Shown: positions 34,413 to 45,026 of the stretch, piece by piece | Layout of the letters: every line of letters starts with the position of its first letter | Position numbering within the stretch: the stretch's first letter is position 1 | NCBI GenBank assembly: GCA_028284125.1 | Contig: JANQSI010000012.1 | Location: 24,700 to 88,699 of the forward strand | Length of the DNA: 64,000 nucleotides | Direction: 5' to 3' | DNA from: Cyclobacteriaceae bacterium | GTDB lineage: Bacteria; Bacteroidota; Bacteroidia; Cytophagales; Cyclobacteriaceae | Notes under the pieces: model-generated | Told to the model about the DNA's origin: nothing | The model's input: the letters and a program-made list of their open reading frames with translations, nothing else | Database searches by the model: none | Program-made: the position numbers and the translations under genes

Positions 34413-35327
34413 TCAGGTAAACAACGACAAAAATATCGGCATAGTAATGATGGCAATAATCGTCTCAAAAGTGATGATTGTTGCCATTAGTTTTTGGTCT
34501 CCATTTAAATGACCAGCCAAAATGTACGCGGAAATTGCACATGGAGCCGACGAGAAAAGTATTGCAACTGAAAGTCTCAAGTCAGATATTCCAAAGTAAG
34601 TCATGATGTAATAGGTAAGTACCGGCAATGCAATCAACTTCAAAATGGAGGCGACTGCTACAGGTAGAACCTGGTCTTTGTTTCCTCTCAATTGCAAGCC
34701 TGTTCCAACAGAGATCAATCCCATAGGAAGTGCAGCACTAGAAAGGATTTTGAAAAGGTCATTGGAAACATACGGAAGGCCGATCCCGGTGACATTAAGA
34801 GAAATGCCAACTAAACATGCTACCACCAAAGGATTACTCAGTACTCCTTTAATCAAACTACCTAGTCCCTTGCTATTTCCAGGCACATAGTAATTGAGAC
34901 AACCAATGCATAAAACATTGACCAATGGAATGACCCCAGCCATTGCGATGGCAGCCAAAGCAAGTCCGGTCGGTCCAAAAAGCGCAATAGAAGATGCCAG
35001 GACCACATAATTATTGAAACGGATACTTCCCTGAAATACAGAAGTGAATGAAGCTGAACTTATTGGTAATAGTTTTTTAATGAGGACCAGGAATAGTGAA
35101 ACAATAATCACCGTCAACATTAAAATGCTCGTCAATGAATAAAAATCGTTGAGCGTGAAAGACGTATTAACCAATTTTTCAATGAGTAACGCTGGAAGAA
35201 ATACATAGTAAGTAACCCGATCTGCAATTTTCCAAAATCCAGGTGCTGGGAATTCCCATTTCTTGAAAACCATCCCAAGCATGACCAATAAAAAGATGGG
35301 AAGAATAGCTTCAAAAATGGCGTACAT
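34413..35327 (-). CDS. AEC-family (auxin efflux carrier-like) transporter
   Basis: A 304-residue membrane protein with ten hydrophobic segments. Family motifs: opening FEAILPIFLLVMLGMVFKKW, RFNNYVVLASSIALFGPTGL, SNPLVVACLVGISLNVTGIGLP, and AALPMGLISVGTGLQL at the usual crossover region. AEC proteins export or exchange small organic anions such as malate or malonate. Tail-to-tail with the permease gene (2 bp between stops). Substrate unknown. Confidence 0.92.
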   Translation of the reverse strand: MYAIFEAILPIFLLVMLGMVFKKWEFPAPGFWKIADRVTYYVFLPALLIEKLVNTSFTLNDFYSLTSILMLTVIIVSLFLVLIKKLLPISSASFTSVFQGSIRFNNYVVLASSIALFGPTGLALAAIAMAGVIPLVNVLCIGCLNYYVPGNSKGLGSLIKGVLSNPLVVACLVGISLNVTGIGLPYVSNDLFKILSSAALPMGLISVGTGLQLRGNKDQVLPVAVASILKLIALPVLTYYIMTYFGISDLRLSVAILFSSAPCAISAYILAGHLNGDQKLMATIITFETIIAIITMPIFLSLFT

Positions 35328-35495
35328 GGAGGCAAGTTTTAGGTTTGTTGCAATCTATTAAATGTAAGACTTAACAACATGCCTTTAATCCAGGAAAGAT
35401 GGTTCGATCTTATCTGAAAAACCTTCAATTCAATGGAAAAACCGGGTTTGAAGATATTGCAACGGAAAATTCTTAAATAATCAGGAGTTTACCGC

Positions 35496-37877
35496 TCACC
35501 CATTTTCGCGAAGCGCTTGCACGGGATTGGTCCTGGATAACTTTAAAAGGTTGGAAGCAATTGCTGCCGTACTAATTCCTAGAATAACTATGAAACCAAT
35601 AACCAATAACAATCCTGGGATCTGGCTGGTATAGGCAAAGTTTTCTAGCCAATTGTTCATCAACAAGTAGGTGAATGGAACAATGATTACAAGAGCTACA
35701 AGAATAAGCTTGTAAAACTGAATCGCATATGATACAAACAAGGTATCCACTGATGCTCCAAGAACTTTCCGTATTGAAACTTCCTTTGTTCTTCGCTTGC
35801 TTACCATTAATGAAAGTGCGTAAACGCCAATAGCCGTCAGAAGGATAGAAATCAGCGTCAGGTACTTAACTACCTTCCCAATCGTGATCTCTGTTTTGTA
35901 CATCTCGGCGATTTCATCATCTAAAAAGGTGTAAGAGAATGGACTATCAGAAATATAAGAACTCCATACTTCTCCAAGCTCATCAAAGATGGCTGGGTCA
36001 GTTCCAGGGGCAACTTTGATGGACATCAATCGAATAAAGTTGGTACTCCAAATACATAAAGCTTCAACCTCTTCGTGCAGTGAATTGTAATTGAAATTGT
36101 CTACCACACCAACGACTGTTCCTGGTTTCCCATAGGCAAATCCCAACTGCTCTTGCATTGGATTTTCCCATCCAAAATTGTCAACCCAGGCTTGATTGAC
36201 GATGAATTCATTTTTCCCCCATTCTCCCAGACCTCTTCCCTGGATAACGTCAATGTTGTAGAAGTCCAAAAAATTGTAGTCAACCATCAATGTAGTCATA
36301 ATCAAAACCTCTTCTTTACCATCGATTTTCAACTTCATATCGAGTCCACCAAATGCGCCAAAGGCGTTACTTGCCGCTGTGATATTGCTAACGCCAGACA
36401 CTCGACCCATTTCCTGCTTTAAAGTGGCATAGTTCTTTTTGGCCTCCTCACTTAATGGTACTTGAATAACAAGGCCCTGATCAAAACTGCTATTGCTTTG
36501 AAGTAAGAATTCAGTTTGATTAAAGATGATGATACCACTTCCTAAAAGACCCATGCTCAAAGCCAATTGAGTAACAATTAGAACTCTGGTCAATAAGTTT
36601 TTACCACTTAGTGTATTATTTCCAGCAATGATTTGATTGACGGGAATTGATCTAAGGATCAGGGATGGTACGAATCCACCGATCCCAATTACCAGAAGAC
36701 TTGTTACAAGTAGTATGAAAAAGGTTTGACCTTTAAGAACCGCTGAAATTGAAGCACCTATTCCGAATTCACTTTGAAGAAAGGGACTAAGCAATTCAAT
36801 TCCCAAAAGAGCGACGACTAATGCCAGAAGACAATAAACCGATGTTTCAAAGTAATTCTGACTTAAAATATTCCAGTGATTCCCTCCAATCACTTTACGA
36901 ATTGCAGTGCTCTTCAGTCGGTCATTTAATTGACCGATCGTCAGTTGAACGAAGTTAATGGCAGCTATCAGCAGCACAACGACTGCCAAAAACATACACA
37001 TTTGAATGTATTGGCGATCAAATTTTTTCCAGTTTTTCGGGTCCCAGGAAATGTGGTAAGAATCCAGATGGATATTGCCCAATTCTTGTAATCTAGGCTG
37101 ATACATTTCCGCCAAGCTTTCGTGATGGTTATCGTAAAACGTCTCTAGTTTTTTATTCAACTCTTCAAGAGAGGCGCCTTCTTTTAGTAAAACATAAGTA
37201 TTCACCACAGGGCCACTCCAATTGACATTTTCAAGGGTATTTGTAGTGGCAAAAGAAGTCAACACATCAAATTTCAAATGGCTTCTTTCTTCCTCCTTAA
37301 TTACTCCTGTAATGATTCCATCCCTATCTTCAGGTTTGGGCGATACAACCCAATGACCATACCGGATTGCAATCTGTTTTCCAACCGGGTCTTCTTCACC
37401 AAAGAGCTGTTTACTAAGGGATTCTGTGATAATAATTGAATTGGGTCCATGGAGTGCCTTTGTTTTATCTCCATAAATCAACTCAAAATCAAAGACTTCA
37501 AAAAAGGAAAGATCCACGAACAGTGCCGAATTGTAGTAGCCTTTCTTTTCCCCATAAGAACAAAAACCCTGGTTAGCGTCAAACAACCTAACCACGTTTT
37601 CAATCTCCGGGTAGTTTTCTCTAAGCAAGGGTTCCATCTTGTAATGGCTCATTGCAATCTCTTCACCAGCAGCTTCTTTGTACGTACCATCGAGATTTAC
37701 TCGATAGATTCGATCCTTCTTTTCATGAAAAGAATCGAAAGCTAATTGATCCTGAACGAATAAGGCTATAGTAGTAAAAACTAGAAACCCAAGACTCAAT
37801 CCAAACACCTTGGCGACTGATATAAACGTATCTCGCCTATATGTCCTGAGCAATAGAAGAAATCGATTTTTTAGCAT
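35496..37877 (-). CDS. MacB/FtsX-type ABC transporter permease
   Basis: A second 793-residue FtsX-family permease with the same two-part plan as the one at 32050: KSTAIRKVIGGNHWNIL in the first half and KEVSIRKVLGASVDTLF in the second. The sequences of the two proteins differ widely, so this is not a recent duplication. The gene upstream on the same strand (37918-38547, a secreted lipocalin-like protein) is only 40 bp away and is probably co-transcribed with it. ATPase partner not in window. Confidence 0.93.
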   Translation of the reverse strand: MLKNRFLLLLRTYRRDTFISVAKVFGLSLGFLVFTTIALFVQDQLAFDSFHEKKDRIYRVNLDGTYKEAAGEEIAMSHYKMEPLLRENYPEIENVVRLFDANQGFCSYGEKKGYYNSALFVDLSFFEVFDFELIYGDKTKALHGPNSIIITESLSKQLFGEEDPVGKQIAIRYGHWVVSPKPEDRDGIITGVIKEEERSHLKFDVLTSFATTNTLENVNWSGPVVNTYVLLKEGASLEELNKKLETFYDNHHESLAEMYQPRLQELGNIHLDSYHISWDPKNWKKFDRQYIQMCMFLAVVVLLIAAINFVQLTIGQLNDRLKSTAIRKVIGGNHWNILSQNYFETSVYCLLALVVALLGIELLSPFLQSEFGIGASISAVLKGQTFFILLVTSLLVIGIGGFVPSLILRSIPVNQIIAGNNTLSGKNLLTRVLIVTQLALSMGLLGSGIIIFNQTEFLLQSNSSFDQGLVIQVPLSEEAKKNYATLKQEMGRVSGVSNITAASNAFGAFGGLDMKLKIDGKEEVLIMTTLMVDYNFLDFYNIDVIQGRGLGEWGKNEFIVNQAWVDNFGWENPMQEQLGFAYGKPGTVVGVVDNFNYNSLHEEVEALCIWSTNFIRLMSIKVAPGTDPAIFDELGEVWSSYISDSPFSYTFLDDEIAEMYKTEITIGKVVKYLTLISILLTAIGVYALSLMVSKRRTKEVSIRKVLGASVDTLFVSYAIQFYKLILVALVIIVPFTYLLMNNWLENFAYTSQIPGLLLVIGFIVILGISTAAIASNLLKLSRTNPVQALRENG

Positions 37878-37917
37878 GTCCTAATCATTTATTTTGAGTG
37901 TCTGTAGTTACTTCAAT

Positions 37918-38547
37918 TTAATCATAAATCTTCTTAGCACTGATCTTCCAGGTCACATTCCAGGTTTTACCTTCATCCTTGGATTGTTCTGCTTTCCACT
38001 CAAATGTCTCATCATTTATATCATAAAAAGTAATTCGGCGGTAGTTTTCAGGCTCCTGAGGTTCAAACTCCATGATTACTTCATCACCCTTGGCATACGC
38101 TTTGAACAGCCCAAATACACTTCCGGGTCCTACTCTATTATTGTTATTTATAAAGGCCACATTCCAAATCTTTTCTACTGGATCATAAACCCGTAATTGC
38201 GTCAGCATCAGATCTCTTTTGAAGAATTTGTAATAAGGTGTTTCCTTCTCTCCCTGATACCAAAAATCCTGAACGCAAAAGCCATCCAAAATGTATTTCC
38301 AAGCCCAATACGCTCTGGAATCCTCTTCAAACTCCTGCGATTCCTGGTTGTACTTAGACTGAATACAATACCAGACCCCACTCAATTGGCCAAATTGAGC
38401 TACTTCCTCAGGTGCACGATCATTGATTGTGTATTGTAAATTGTAAAACTGTTTTACGGCTTGTGGGACGTCTTCAATACTTTGAGCTGAACCGTTCAGA
38501 CAAAAAATCAAAAAGACGAAAAATAGGGATTGGTAGTACGTCTTCAT
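37918..38547 (-). CDS. Secreted DUF1579-like protein
   Basis: A 209-residue exported protein (signal MKTYYQSLFFVFLIFCLNGSAQ). It appears to adopt a lipocalin-like or DUF1579-type barrel: FGQLSGVWYCIQSKYNQ, YWAWKYILDGFCVQDFWY, RVYDPVEKIWNVAFIN and RRITFYDINDETFEWKAEQSKDEG. The family is seen as a small beta-barrel of unknown role. It precedes the FtsX permease gene in the same direction. Confidence 0.65.
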   Translation of the reverse strand: MKTYYQSLFFVFLIFCLNGSAQSIEDVPQAVKQFYNLQYTINDRAPEEVAQFGQLSGVWYCIQSKYNQESQEFEEDSRAYWAWKYILDGFCVQDFWYQGEKETPYYKFFKRDLMLTQLRVYDPVEKIWNVAFINNNNRVGPGSVFGLFKAYAKGDEVIMEFEPQEPENYRRITFYDINDETFEWKAEQSKDEGKTWNVTWKISAKKIYD

Positions 38548-38688
38548 TAGGATGTGGAGTTTAGACTTTTGATAAATCTAGGATCTGAAAAGCTTGAGAG
38601 ATGGGAGTGCGCAGTTGAATGAATTACAATGGGTCGAGTGTAAGCAATTAGATACGTACAACCTGTTCGAATAACAAGGAGCATTCTT

Positions 38689-38718
38689 AATCCTTATACT
38701 TTATTTGTATTAAGGATT
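38689..38718. promoter_or_regulatory. Inverted repeat upstream of the AraC-type gene
   Basis: AATCCTTA (38689-38696) and TAAGGATT (38711-38718) are exact complements 14 nt apart, ending 16 bp before the AraC-type start. A possible operator for self-control or for a dimeric regulator; it could also form a 5' leader hairpin. Confidence 0.45.
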
Positions 38719-38734
38719 AGAAGAGGTCAAAAGC

Positions 38735-39853
38735 ATGAGTTATACAACTGAATTCATTTTTTCCGCAATCATCAGTTGCTTTATCGTATTCGCTATCACA
38801 GGTTTTTCCTCTTTTCACAATCTAAAATTCCGATATGGTGTATTTGGGTACGTCCTTTGCCTCCTAGTAATCTTAGTGGAGCACTTCATTGAGTATTCAG
38901 GATACTCTTGTCAGTATCCATTCATCATTTACAGCTCAACGATGTTCTATTTTCTAATGGCGCCATTGCTGAACTTGGTTATCATCACTTTGTTTGAACA
39001 GACTATTAACTGGAAACGGTTTTCTCTAGAGATGATTCCTTCGCTAGTTGCTCTAATCTGGATGATTCCGTTTTACTTACTGCCAGGAGCTGAGAGATGC
39101 AAATACTTACTTAGCTATATCAACTACGAATCTTGTGGCTGTGGAATGGCTCCAAAACACATTGCGCTGATTGTCATCTTGTTACTACAAACCACCATCT
39201 ATTCCATTTATTGGTTCAAGAAAATAAGAAAATATTCCAGCGAAGTAAAATCAAAAGCCTCTTCAACCACTATTGAGTTTGTCCCATGGATTTCACGGGT
39301 GCTTGGTATGATCATTCTCTTTGCATTCACCATCGTAGCAGCTGGTTTGACGCGAGTGGTAGCTAGAGAAGATTTTTATACGCTTGATCAGATTGAAAAT
39401 ATTGCGTTTTCGCTTATACCGCATGTTTTCTTGATATTACTCTTCTTTCTTCATGAAAAACCACTACCTCAACTCAACACTCCTTCCAAAGTGGAACCTC
39501 TTGCAAAAAGTGGGATAAAAGCAGACCAGGTAGAGAAATTGATGGAACTTATGCAAAATGAAAAACTCTATTTAGATCCTGATTTGAGTTTGACAGATGT
39601 GGCTACCCGTATGGAATTAACCCGACACCACTTATCTGAATTACTTAGTAAAGGTCTTCAGAAGAATTTTTACGATTTCGTCAATGAGTATCGGGTCGAG
39701 TATGCCAAGAAATTAATGTCTAGCGACATCATCAATGCCTATTCCTTATCCGGAATTGCCAGGGAATCTGGATTCAACAACTACGTTTCCTTTTACCGAG
39801 TGTTCAAACGAACGGTCGGAATGACTCCATCCAAATTCATGAAAAGTTTTTAA
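38735..39853 (+). CDS. Membrane-bound AraC-family regulator
   Basis: A 372-residue protein with about seven hydrophobic helices in residues 5-250 and a C-terminal AraC DNA-binding domain (about 272-372). First HTH: LSLTDVATRMELTRHHLSEL; second HTH: YSLSGIARESGFNNYVSFYR, with the closing GMTPSKFMKS. Bacteroidota use this plan for regulators that sense at the membrane. A palindrome lies just upstream. Targets are unknown; the divergent gene encodes a secreted DUF1579-like protein. Confidence 0.93.
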   Translation: MSYTTEFIFSAIISCFIVFAITGFSSFHNLKFRYGVFGYVLCLLVILVEHFIEYSGYSCQYPFIIYSSTMFYFLMAPLLNLVIITLFEQTINWKRFSLEMIPSLVALIWMIPFYLLPGAERCKYLLSYINYESCGCGMAPKHIALIVILLLQTTIYSIYWFKKIRKYSSEVKSKASSTTIEFVPWISRVLGMIILFAFTIVAAGLTRVVAREDFYTLDQIENIAFSLIPHVFLILLFFLHEKPLPQLNTPSKVEPLAKSGIKADQVEKLMELMQNEKLYLDPDLSLTDVATRMELTRHHLSELLSKGLQKNFYDFVNEYRVEYAKKLMSSDIINAYSLSGIARESGFNNYVSFYRVFKRTVGMTPSKFMKSF

Positions 39854-39860
39854 AAGGCAT

Positions 39861-40700
39861 CTAGCGACAAATTGGGATATACTTTGCCGCAGTTTTCTCA
39901 AAGTACTCTTCTCCTGCTCTCTTCACTTCTTCTTCCGAATGAAGGGCCAAAGTAAAATTCTTCCACTCAGACCCCAAAGCTGCAAAACTCTTTCCCCAAA
40001 CATCTTTGTATAATTCAATTTGATTGGTCTTTCCAGAATTAGCAAACTCCAAGAGCTTTTCAGTTCCGTACTTCACACGTAAATAACAAAAAAAATCTTC
40101 GCGAGGAATGTATGTCTGAAGTTGACACTTGAGATTCAATTCTCGATGCCTCGACCGCATCTCTCCTAGCGATATGAAGTAATCTTGCTGCATCAAATAG
40201 GAAGTTATTTTACTTCTTTCATATCCATACAGTGGAAAACCAGTCGCCTCTGGATAAACCAGATCCGCAATAGCCGATGCAAGTCCTTCTTCAAAAAATC
40301 GCTCCCAATAGGGTATTCTGTTTATCCGAATTGCATGTACCAACTCATGTGCAAAGGGATCTAAATAGTCACCTCGAAATCGATACAAATTGATTCGACC
40401 GCTTGCGTCAACATTTGGAGGAATTTTCCTTCCATTAGCCCGCATTCCTTCCCCATTGAAGGAAACAATGATCTTTCGTTCAGGCATGCGATCCAAGCCA
40501 ATCACCTCAGCTAATTTTGCGTGGATCTCTTCACAGAAAGTGGATGCAGATTCAATTTCCTCGGAAGATGTTTCCTCAGGGTTCCAGGTCAAGACAAAGT
40601 GTTCTGTAATTAATGAGCCTGGACTTTGTTTTTTGTTGTCACCCCTTTCCGAAGGTCCACAGGCTAAAAACACTAAGAGGTAAATTGAGAAAAACTTCAT
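39861..40700 (-). CDS. Gluzincin-type metallopeptidase lipoprotein (MA-like)
   Basis: A 279-residue lipoprotein (signal FFSIYLLVFLACG). The zinc-peptidase site is HELVHAIR with a downstream EEGLASAIADL that supplies the third ligand, so this is a gluzincin-like domain. It begins with TEHFVLTWNPEETSSEEIESA, typical of peptidase MA-like proteins. Length is shorter than characterised members. It may cleave extracellular peptides; activity is unproven. Confidence 0.78.
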   Translation of the reverse strand: MKFFSIYLLVFLACGPSERGDNKKQSPGSLITEHFVLTWNPEETSSEEIESASTFCEEIHAKLAEVIGLDRMPERKIIVSFNGEGMRANGRKIPPNVDASGRINLYRFRGDYLDPFAHELVHAIRINRIPYWERFFEEGLASAIADLVYPEATGFPLYGYERSKITSYLMQQDYFISLGEMRSRHRELNLKCQLQTYIPREDFFCYLRVKYGTEKLLEFANSGKTNQIELYKDVWGKSFAALGSEWKNFTLALHSEEEVKRAGEEYFEKTAAKYIPICR

Positions 40701-40828
40701 AAATACAGAATTTATCTCCTCTTCTATTACTCATACAAATATAAAATAAATATTATTAGTTTTATATTTGTATGATAAATAATTAGCTCAATTGGAGTTA
40801 TACCTACTTCGGTGAGATGTAGATCTGT

Positions 40829-42883
40829 TTACGCGATTACAGCGCCATTCTCTGCTTCGTCTCCTGGGTTGACGGCTACCAATTTTCCATCTGCATTTTC
40901 AGCAAACAGCAACATTCCCTGAGATTCAGTGCCCATCATTTTACGAGGCGGGAGGTTGGCCATTACAACCACTTTTTTTCCTAACATTTCCTCAGGTGTG
41001 AAAAATTTAGAAACTCCGCTAAGAATGGTCCTGGTTTCGTGACCGATATCCACTGTGAATTTCAGCAGTTTGTTTGACTTCTCTACCGCTTCCGCTGATT
41101 TGATCTCTCCTACTCTAAGATCCATTTTGACAAAATCATCAAAAACAATCTCATCCTTCAAAGCTTCCAATTCAGGAGCATTATTCTCTTCTTCGTTCAT
41201 TTTCTTGGTTTCTAGTAGTTTGTTGACCTGTGCCTCCACCACCTTGTCATCAATCTTTTCAAAAAGCAATTCAGCTTGACTTAGTTGATGCTCTTCATTG
41301 AGTAAATCTATTGTCCCTGCATCTTTCCATTTTTTCGAGTCAATGTTTAGAATGCCAACAAGCTTCTCAGCCGTAAATGGTAAAAATGGCTCACAGAGTA
41401 TGGATAAGTTTGCAGATATCTGCAAGGCAAGATTCAAAATGGTTCCCACTCTCGATTCATCCTCTTTGATCAACTTCCAGGGCTCCGTATCTGCTAAATA
41501 CTTATTTCCTATCCGAGCCAACTCCATCATATTGTTCAGTGCTTCTCTGAATTTGAACTGATCGAGTGCTGCTTCAATTTTTCCTGGAACAGCTTTGAGT
41601 GAAGTTATTACCTCTTGATCAATGTCTTGTAATTCACCAAGAGATGGAATCTTACCATCAAAATATTTGTGTGTCAATACAACCGCTCGGTTCACAAAAT
41701 TTCCAAAAATGGCGACAAGCTCGCTGTTGTTTCGAGTTTGAAAATCTTTCCAGGTGAAATCATTGTCTTTCGTTTCTGGAGCATTAGCTGTCAACAAGTA
41801 CCGCAATACATCCTGTTTCCCAGGAAACTCCTCCAGATACTCGTGAAGCCACACGGCCCAGTTTCTTGAAGTAGAGATCTTATTGTTCTCGAGGTTCAAA
41901 AATTCGTTTGCCGGCACATTTTCCGGAACGATGTACGAACCTTCTGCTTTCAATAAAGCTGGAAAAGTGATACAGTGAAAAACAATATTGTCTTTCCCAA
42001 TGAAATGAAGCAATCGGGTATCCTCCGATTTCCAATAGTCTTCCCAGTTCTTTCCTTCTTGCTTGGCCCATTCTCTTGTTGCTGAAATGTAGCCTATTGG
42101 TGCATCAAACCAGACATACAGCACTTTCCCTTCTCCACCTTCTACCGGAACTGGAATTCCCCACGAAAGGTCCCTGGTCATTGGTCGTGGCTTTAGTCCA
42201 TTGTCAATCCAGCTCTTGCATTGTCCATAAACGTTGGCCTTCCACTCTTTGTGATCTTCCAGAATCCATTGCTTCAACCATGGTTCATATTGATCCAAAG
42301 GAAAGTACCAGTGTTTCGTTTCTTTCATAATCGGAGCTTCTCCGCTCAGCATGGACTTTGGATTGATCAATTCTGAAGGACTCAGTGTCGATCCACAATT
42401 CTCACATTGGTCGCCATAAGCTTCATGATAGCCACATGTCGGACATGTTCCTTTTATATAGCGATCAGCAAGAAACTGTTTCTCGGTTTCATCATAAAAT
42501 TGTTCTGAGGTTGTTTCTGTAAATTTTCCTTCGCTGTAAAGTTTTTCAAAAAACTCAGAGGCAGTCTCATGGTGCAGTTTCGCGGAAGTACGGTGGTAAA
42601 TATTGAAACCAATTCCAAACGCTTCAAACGAGCTCTTAATTTGTTCGTGGTAAAAATCGACAACTTCTTGTGGTGTTTTTCCTTCCTTGCGAGCACGCAG
42701 TTCAATAGCCACTCCATGCTCATCTGAACCGCACACAAAAGCCACATCTTCACCCTTGTTTCTAAGGTATCTTACATACGTATCGGCTGGAACATAGACA
42801 CCAGCCAAGTGACCAATATGGACCGGTCCATTGGCATATGGCAGAGCAGCAGAAATCGTATGTCGTTTGAAATTCTTCCCCAT
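40829..42883 (-). CDS. metG: Methionyl-tRNA synthetase
   Basis: Charges tRNA-Met. I use the start at 42883 ([20 protein letters not shown]) because a -7 promoter box overlaps the alternative start at 42901. Motifs: HIGH as HIGH-like PVHIGHLAG, zinc knuckle [23 protein letters not shown] as NKISTSRNW, and a C-terminal tRNA-binding OB domain from about 575 ([17 protein letters not shown]). This is the long, dimer-forming type. Divergent from typA. Confidence 0.98.
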   Translation of the reverse strand: MGKNFKRHTISAALPYANGPVHIGHLAGVYVPADTYVRYLRNKGEDVAFVCGSDEHGVAIELRARKEGKTPQEVVDFYHEQIKSSFEAFGIGFNIYHRTSAKLHHETASEFFEKLYSEGKFTETTSEQFYDETEKQFLADRYIKGTCPTCGYHEAYGDQCENCGSTLSPSELINPKSMLSGEAPIMKETKHWYFPLDQYEPWLKQWILEDHKEWKANVYGQCKSWIDNGLKPRPMTRDLSWGIPVPVEGGEGKVLYVWFDAPIGYISATREWAKQEGKNWEDYWKSEDTRLLHFIGKDNIVFHCITFPALLKAEGSYIVPENVPANEFLNLENNKISTSRNWAVWLHEYLEEFPGKQDVLRYLLTANAPETKDNDFTWKDFQTRNNSELVAIFGNFVNRAVVLTHKYFDGKIPSLGELQDIDQEVITSLKAVPGKIEAALDQFKFREALNNMMELARIGNKYLADTEPWKLIKEDESRVGTILNLALQISANLSILCEPFLPFTAEKLVGILNIDSKKWKDAGTIDLLNEEHQLSQAELLFEKIDDKVVEAQVNKLLETKKMNEEENNAPELEALKDEIVFDDFVKMDLRVGEIKSAEAVEKSNKLLKFTVDIGHETRTILSGVSKFFTPEEMLGKKVVVMANLPPRKMMGTESQGMLLFAENADGKLVAVNPGDEAENGAVIA

Positions 42884-42897
42884 GATTTTACTAAGGC

Positions 42898-42927
42898 GCA
42901 AATATAGTTTTTGTATTTACGACAAAT
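42898..42927 (-). promoter_or_regulatory. Promoter of metG
   Basis: On the minus strand TTTG is followed after 16 nt by TATATTTG, an exact match to the Bacteroidota -7 consensus TAnnTTTG. The implied transcript starts near 42891, so translation must begin at 42883. Confidence 0.6.
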
Positions 42928-42951
42928 GAGGATTTAGCCAATACTTCTTCG

Positions 42952-42959
42952 TACTTTTG
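42952..42959 (+). promoter_or_regulatory. -7 promoter box of typA
   Basis: TACTTTTG fits TAnnTTTG exactly, 18 bp before the typA ATG. No clear -33 TTTG was found at the right spacing. Confidence 0.55.
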
Positions 42960-42976
42960 CGCCCGAATTTAAAGAC

Positions 42977-44782
42977 ATGCAAGAAATCCGTAATATCGCC
43001 ATCATTGCCCACGTAGATCACGGTAAAACCACGCTCGTAGACAAGATTATCTATGCTACGCAAGAGTTTAGGGAAAACCAGGAAAAAGGAGAGTTAATCC
43101 TTGATAACAACGATCTTGAACGGGAACGTGGCATCACCATTTTATCTAAAAATGTTTCCGCTGAATACAAGGGCGTAAAGATCAATATCATTGATACTCC
43201 CGGTCACTCTGATTTTGGTGGTGAAGTAGAGCGTGTATTAAAAATGGCCGATGGAGTCATCCTTCTCGTTGATGCTTTCGAAGGTCCTATGCCACAAACT
43301 CGATTTGTATTAGGCAAAGCTCTTGGGCTTGGTTTGAAACCAATTGTAGTAGTCAACAAGGTAGACAAGGAGAATTGTCGACCGGAAGAAGTACATGAGC
43401 AAGTATTCGATTTGATGTTCTCATTGGACGCCACCGAAGAGCAATTGGATTTTGAGACACTTTACGGTTCAAGCAAGCACGGATGGATGAGCGAAGATTG
43501 GAAGCAACCGACAGATAGCATCACTCCTTTACTGGATAAAATTATTGAAGTGATCCCAGCTCCTCAATTCAAAGAAGGCGTTCCAGCAATGCGTGTGACC
43601 TCTCTTGATTATTCTTCGTTCACCGGACGAATTGCGATTGGACGAGTAGAGCAAGGAATTCTAACAGAAGGCGCCTCTCTGGGAATTTCCAAAAGAGACG
43701 GATCGATGCAGCGGGTTCGAATCAAAGAATTGCACGTGTTTGAAGGCCTGGGGAAAAAGAAAGTATCAGAAGTAAAAGCGGGCGATATATGTGCAGTAAC
43801 AGGAATTGAGGGATTTGAGATTGGAGATACTTTGACTGATTTTGAAAACCCCGAAATACTTCCACGAATCGCCATAGATGAGCCAACCATGAGTATGTTG
43901 TTTGCCATCAATGACTCTCCCTTTTTCGGCAAAGAAGGAAAGTTCGTTACCTCGCGTCACATCCGTGACCGCTTGATGAAAGAGTTGGAAAAGAACCTAG
44001 CGTTGAAAGTAGAAGAAACTGAATCAGAAGATAAGTTCCTGGTCTTTGGAAGAGGCGTTCTGCATTTATCTGTCTTGATTGAAACTATGCGAAGAGAAGG
44101 GTATGAACTTCAAGTGGGTCAGCCACAAGTTTTGTACAAAGAGATTGAAGGCCAAAGACACGAACCAATTGAGCACTTAGTAATAGATGTACCGGACGAT
44201 TATTCAGGAAAAGCCATCGAAATGGTTACGCAGCGAAAAGGTGAACTAAAAGTGATGGAGCCGAAAGGAAACATCCAGCACCTTGAGTTTGAAATCCCTT
44301 CCAGAGGTTTGATTGGCTTGAGAAACAACATGCTGACAGCTACAGCCGGAGAAGCAGTAATGACACACCGACTTCAAGAATACCAACCTTTCAAAGGTGA
44401 TATTCCCGGGCGAAACAATGGGTCATTGATTTCGATGGAGCACGGGCCAGGAACTCCTTATTCAATCGATAAGCTTCAGGATCGTGGTTTCTTTTTTATA
44501 GACCCTGGCGTAGATGTATATACCGGGCAGGTAATTGGTGAGCATTCTCGAGGAAATGATTTGGTAGTGAATATCCAAAAAGGAAAAAAACTAACCAACA
44601 TGCGTGCTTCCGGATCTGACAACAACGTGAAAATCGCGCCTGCAAAGAAATTCAGCTTGGAAGAGGCGTTGGAGTACATCCAAAAAGATGAATACGTTGA
44701 GGTAACACCTAAATCCATTCGAATGCGGAAGATCTATCTGGATGAAAACGAGCGGAAACGAATGACGCTTTCTGAGAACTAG
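42977..44782 (+). CDS. typA: Translational GTPase TypA/BipA
   Basis: Ribosome-associated GTPase of the EF-G family, needed for stress and cold adaptation and for 50S assembly. G1 AHVDHGKTT, G2 region RERGITI, G3 DTPGHSDFGGE, G4 NKVDKENCRP. Domain II starts near 200, and the BipA-specific C-terminal domain ends in RKIYLDENERKRM. Length 601 is standard. Divergent from metG. Confidence 0.98.
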   Translation: MQEIRNIAIIAHVDHGKTTLVDKIIYATQEFRENQEKGELILDNNDLERERGITILSKNVSAEYKGVKINIIDTPGHSDFGGEVERVLKMADGVILLVDAFEGPMPQTRFVLGKALGLGLKPIVVVNKVDKENCRPEEVHEQVFDLMFSLDATEEQLDFETLYGSSKHGWMSEDWKQPTDSITPLLDKIIEVIPAPQFKEGVPAMRVTSLDYSSFTGRIAIGRVEQGILTEGASLGISKRDGSMQRVRIKELHVFEGLGKKKVSEVKAGDICAVTGIEGFEIGDTLTDFENPEILPRIAIDEPTMSMLFAINDSPFFGKEGKFVTSRHIRDRLMKELEKNLALKVEETESEDKFLVFGRGVLHLSVLIETMRREGYELQVGQPQVLYKEIEGQRHEPIEHLVIDVPDDYSGKAIEMVTQRKGELKVMEPKGNIQHLEFEIPSRGLIGLRNNMLTATAGEAVMTHRLQEYQPFKGDIPGRNNGSLISMEHGPGTPYSIDKLQDRGFFFIDPGVDVYTGQVIGEHSRGNDLVVNIQKGKKLTNMRASGSDNNVKIAPAKKFSLEEALEYIQKDEYVEVTPKSIRMRKIYLDENERKRMTLSEN

Positions 44783-45014
44783 CTAGCTCTTTTATCCGGT
44801 TTAGTAGCATATTCGTAGAAATTTTAAACGGAGAAAAAGCAGTAAGTCGATAGATTGACGAAGTTGGTATACTATTTGACCTTGTCGACGAAAGTGTTTC
44901 TCATCAGGTATTATTAGGGGTCGAATGTCAAATGATGTACTTGAGAATTGAGCATTTGAATAAAATAGTATGATTCGTTACTCTCAAATAAACAACGAAC
45001 TTATTTCAACTCCC

Positions 45015-45020
45015 AGGAGG
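45015..45020 (+). promoter_or_regulatory. Shine-Dalgarno-like AGGAGG that decides a start
   Basis: AGGAGG lies 6 nt before the ATG at 45027, which begins a signal peptide. It favours that start over the ATG at 44970. Strong Shine-Dalgarno sites are unusual in Bacteroidota, so this could be chance. Confidence 0.45.
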
Positions 45021-45026
45021 TGTGGA

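Noticed and set aside
32050..37877. The two FtsX permeases as a recent duplication
   Set aside because: They share plan and signature motifs only; the periplasmic domains and most of the sequence differ, and they face opposite directions with an AEC gene between.
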